Positions 61,750-64,000 of a stretch of 64,000 nucleotides of DNA are shown here, piece after piece; the first letter of the stretch is position 1, and every line of letters begins with the position of its first letter. Both the position numbers and the translations under genes were made by a program. Origin of the DNA: Flaviramulus_B aquimarinus (GTDB lineage Bacteria > Bacteroidota > Bacteroidia > Flavobacteriales > Flavobacteriaceae); NCBI RefSeq assembly GCF_039543205.1, contig NZ_BAABJH010000001.1, positions 372,001 to 436,000 of the forward strand, given 5' to 3'. The notes below the pieces were generated by a model, which saw only the letters and a list, made by a program, of their open reading frames with translations, did no database searches and had not been told where the DNA came from.

Positions 61750-63144
61750 TTACTTTACAGCGTTATCTTTATTTCCAATTTTAAAACTGTTGATATATGC
61801 AATTGGGTCTTTAGCATCATAAGATGTCCCATCAATAAAATCAGTAGTTATTGGCTTATAACCATCGGTTGTTGGAATATCTCCAGCTGGAATATTTCCT
61901 TCTTCCACTAAAAGTTTAGCTGCTTTTGTCCATATATCTGGTCTGTAAATATCTTTAATGGTACTAGCATACCAATCTGCTGGTTTAGCTTCTGGGATTT
62001 GCCCCCATCTTCTCATTTGTGTTAAGAACCAAATACCATCAGAATAGAACGGGTATGTTGCATTGTATTTATAGAACACATTAAAATCAGGCATATCACG
62101 TTTATCACCTTTTTCGAATTCAAACGTACCTGTCATAGAATTTGCTAATACGGCTTCTGGTGCGCCAACATATTGAGACATTGATAATATTTTTACTGCT
62201 TCTGCTCTGTTGCCTGGTTCATCTAACCATTTACCAGCTCTAATTAAGGCTTTTGTAACTGCAATTGCCGTGTTAGGGTTTTCGTCAACAAATTTCTTGG
62301 TCATTACAAACACTTTTTCTGGATTGTTTTTCCAGATATCATAATTTGTAGTTACTGGCACTCCAATACCTTTAAAAACGGCTTGTTGGTTCCAAGGCTC
62401 ACCTACACAGTATCCATAAATGGTACCTGCTTCTAAAGTTGCTGGCATTTGTGGCGGTGGCGTTACTGATAGCAAAACTTCTGCATCAATTTGTCCTTGA
62501 ACGTTTTCCGCAGTATACATACCTGGGTGAATGCCTGCAGCTGCTAACCAATATCTTATTTCGTAGTTATGTGTAGACACTGGAAATACCATACCCATTT
62601 TAAAGGCTTTTCCGTTTGTTTTGTATTCATCAATTACTGGTTTTAAAGCTTCTGCTTTAATAGGATGGATGGGTTTTCCGTCTGCACCTTTTGGTACATT
62701 TGGTTTCATTTTAGACCAAACATCATTGGAAACAGTAATACCATTTCCGTTTAAATCCATTGAAAATGGTGTTACCAATTCGGCTTGACGTCCAAAACCT
62801 GCTCCTGCAGCAATTGGTTGACCTGCTAACATATGCGAACCATCTAATTGACCATCAATAACGCGGTCTAATACATTTTTCCAGTTAGATTGTGCTTCAA
62901 CTGAAACAAATAAACCTTCATCTTCAAAAAATCCTTTTTCTTTGGCAATGGCTAAAGGTGCCATATCTGTTAATTTGATGAAACCAAAAGTTAATTGTGG
63001 TTTTTCAATATCTAATGTTTTTGTTTTTGAAGTTTCTGTAATAACTTCTGCGGTTTCAGTTTTCTTTTTGTCTTTTCCACCACAAGAAAATAGTAGTACT
63101 GCTATTGGTAGAATCCAAATTGATGTTTTAAATAGAGATTTCAT
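61750..63144 (-). CDS. CmpA/NrtA-family substrate-binding lipoprotein
   Basis: 464 residues, lipoprotein signal with lipobox LFSC (MKSLFKTSIWILPIAVLLFSC). The binding domain has LTFGFIKLTDMAPLAIAKEKGFF at the start, GQPIAAGAGFGRQ, and GEPWNQQAV, typical of nitrate/bicarbonate-binding NrtA/CmpA. It captures nitrate or a similar anion in the periplasm for the permease. It is the first gene of the operon, promoted by a consensus -7 box at 63188-63196 with a palindrome on top of the start site. Confidence 0.9.
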   Translation of the reverse strand: MKSLFKTSIWILPIAVLLFSCGGKDKKKTETAEVITETSKTKTLDIEKPQLTFGFIKLTDMAPLAIAKEKGFFEDEGLFVSVEAQSNWKNVLDRVIDGQLDGSHMLAGQPIAAGAGFGRQAELVTPFSMDLNGNGITVSNDVWSKMKPNVPKGADGKPIHPIKAEALKPVIDEYKTNGKAFKMGMVFPVSTHNYEIRYWLAAAGIHPGMYTAENVQGQIDAEVLLSVTPPPQMPATLEAGTIYGYCVGEPWNQQAVFKGIGVPVTTNYDIWKNNPEKVFVMTKKFVDENPNTAIAVTKALIRAGKWLDEPGNRAEAVKILSMSQYVGAPEAVLANSMTGTFEFEKGDKRDMPDFNVFYKYNATYPFYSDGIWFLTQMRRWGQIPEAKPADWYASTIKDIYRPDIWTKAAKLLVEEGNIPAGDIPTTDGYKPITTDFIDGTSYDAKDPIAYINSFKIGNKDNAVK

Positions 63145-63166
63145 ATTTTTTAGTTTTAATTAATCT

Positions 63167-63180
63167 AAGTATTAATACTT
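63167..63180 (-). promoter_or_regulatory. Palindromic operator at the nitrate-operon promoter
   Basis: AAGTATT-AATACTT, perfect 14-bp palindrome. The -7 element TATATTTGC (63188-63196, minus strand) lies immediately upstream, placing the palindrome on the transcription start, as for a repressor site. Confidence 0.55.
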
Positions 63181-63337
63181 ATTTTATGCAAATATATAAG
63201 TAGAGTTAGTCTTAGATTATGTTAATACACATATCCAATCATCTTTTTTCACATAACAATACCTGTATAAAACCATGTTTTTTAACTATATACCTGGTTT
63301 TAAGATTTTTAAAATCTATAAACATAAAATATTTAAC

Positions 63338-63421
63338 TACTTAAAACCCTAAGTATTTGAAGTGAAAATTAAAAAACACTACGTATTTTTACAATACTTG
63401 ATTTTGTATAGTGAAGTATTG
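63338..63421. promoter_or_regulatory. Further AAGTAT-type inverted repeats upstream
   Basis: TACTTA-N6-TAAGTA (63338-63355) and CAATACTT-N14-AAGTATTG (63392-63421). They share half-sites with the promoter palindrome and could be extra operators. The rest of the 325-bp gap (63145-63469) shows no gene. Confidence 0.4.
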
Positions 63422-63469
63422 GGATTATAAGAAAGAATACGTTGTTTTTATAAACAGATAAAGTAAAGC

Positions 63470-64000
63470 TTATTCCTCTAAGGTTTTTAACCATGCTTCT
63501 TGAGATAAAGCAATATATTTTTTACTTGTTCCATAAGGATCTTCCCCACCTTCAAAATAGTTTTGAATAAGTTTCATAGGAATAGTATCAGCCAATTTCT
63601 CAGGCACATCATATTTATGGTTTCCATGAAAATCATGACATTGAATACATGTAAACCATTCTTCTTTAGCTATCAAATCCTTATGGGATATATCCAACGG
63701 GTCGTTTTCAACTTCTAATTCTTGATGACAGTTCATACAATAATTAATAGAAGCTACTGATACACGTTCTTCTTGATGCTCGGTATGGCAAGTTATACAG
63801 GTAGTCGCATCAATATGTTTTGTTGCTTCTTTAAATCTTGGCTCTGAAAAGCGATATATAGGGTGTCTATCATTAGGCCTATCATGGCATTGCATACAAT
63901 TATCTGCACTTACATCTTGAGTACCAAAATCCACACCTTCTTCTCTAGCACCAGCTGCATGTGAAATATTAGATTGCAGTTGCTGCATTAAATTTCCTTT
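63470..64000 (-). CDS. Multihaem cytochrome c (partial)
   Basis: At least 172 residues are visible and the frame stays open past the right edge, so the N-terminus is missing. Four c-type haem sites occur (CMQCH, CITCH, CMNCH, CIQCH) in a cytochrome c3/c7-like arrangement, with His-rich spacers providing the second haem ligands. It carries electrons in the periplasm; position beside the nitrate-type operon suggests a link to nitrate or nitrite reduction, which must be confirmed from sequence beyond the window. Confidence 0.85.
   Translation of the reverse strand, partial: KGNLMQQLQSNISHAAGAREEGVDFGTQDVSADNCMQCHDRPNDRHPIYRFSEPRFKEATKHIDATTCITCHTEHQEERVSVASINYCMNCHQELEVENDPLDISHKDLIAKEEWFTCIQCHDFHGNHKYDVPEKLADTIPMKLIQNYFEGGEDPYGTSKKYIALSQEAWLKTLEE

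Overview
The window is AT-rich DNA (about one third G+C by eye) from a member of the Bacteroidota, most likely a marine Flavobacteriaceae. Supporting signs are promoters of the TAnnTTTG type, almost no Shine-Dalgarno sequences, a giant surface protein with a type IX secretion (gliding-motility type) C-terminal domain, an OMP_b-brl_3/TonB-type receptor, and the core-gene group clpS / prmA / tpiA / DoxX-thioredoxin protein / DUF1599 / folP. No phage, plasmid or CRISPR locus was seen.

Region 1 (1-23.1 kb) is a dense stress or dormancy island. At its centre is a two-gene signalling unit. The first gene is a sensor kinase with three PAS domains, the second of which is a complete LOV blue-light domain. 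The second gene, overlapping it by one base, is a receiver domain fused to a CRP/FNR-type DNA-binding module. Around it lie DnaJ and a CbpM-like partner, thioredoxin, a site-2 protease with an ABC export system, five double-domain universal stress proteins, an eRF1-like protein, an ATP-cone nuclease, a beta-CASP RNase-like hydrolase and Hsp20. An FNR-like box (TGAT-N4-ATCA) precedes nearly every transcription unit, and a Bacteroidota -7 element (TAnnTT) lies 33-34 bp downstream, centre to centre, in every case I checked. One box drives no gene but a roughly 0.5-kb non-coding stretch with tandem repeats and strong hairpins, a probable small-RNA locus. This regulon is the main discovery candidate.

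Region 2 (23.1-28.9 kb) holds decayed DNA (a lipoprotein paralogue fragment and a serine-recombinase tail) beside tRNA-Arg. A sulfide/persulfide module follows: a cysteine-rich Crp/Fnr regulator, two YeeE/YedE half-transporters, a TauE/SafE permease and a persulfide dioxygenase fused to two rhodanese domains. Next is a small HMA metallochaperone gene with an in-frame TGA inside its metal-binding motif. The dioxygenase carries the same FNR-like promoter architecture as region 1.

Region 3 (28.9-40 kb) is housekeeping: ClpS, PrmA, TpiA, a TlpA-like lipoprotein, a DppB-like permease with an apparent CTG start abutting heptanucleotide repeats, a DoxX/thioredoxin protein, DUF1599, dihydropteroate synthase, diadenylate cyclase, an MsbA-like exporter and TruA.

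Region 4 (40-49.5 kb) is mixed accessory and core DNA: an outer-membrane receptor, DoxX, a VOC-family remnant, a GAF-LuxR regulator, a DUF998 membrane protein next to a Crp/Fnr regulator with a perfect FNR box between them, a PLP enzyme, a phosphodiesterase and an FKBP isomerase.

Region 5 (49.5-64 kb) holds a 1961-residue BspA-repeat surface protein, a YifB/ComM ATPase, then a nitrate-type ABC uptake operon (binding lipoprotein, permease, two ATPases) with a porin and the edge of a multihaem cytochrome c gene. Palindromes of AAGTATT type sit at the operon promoter.
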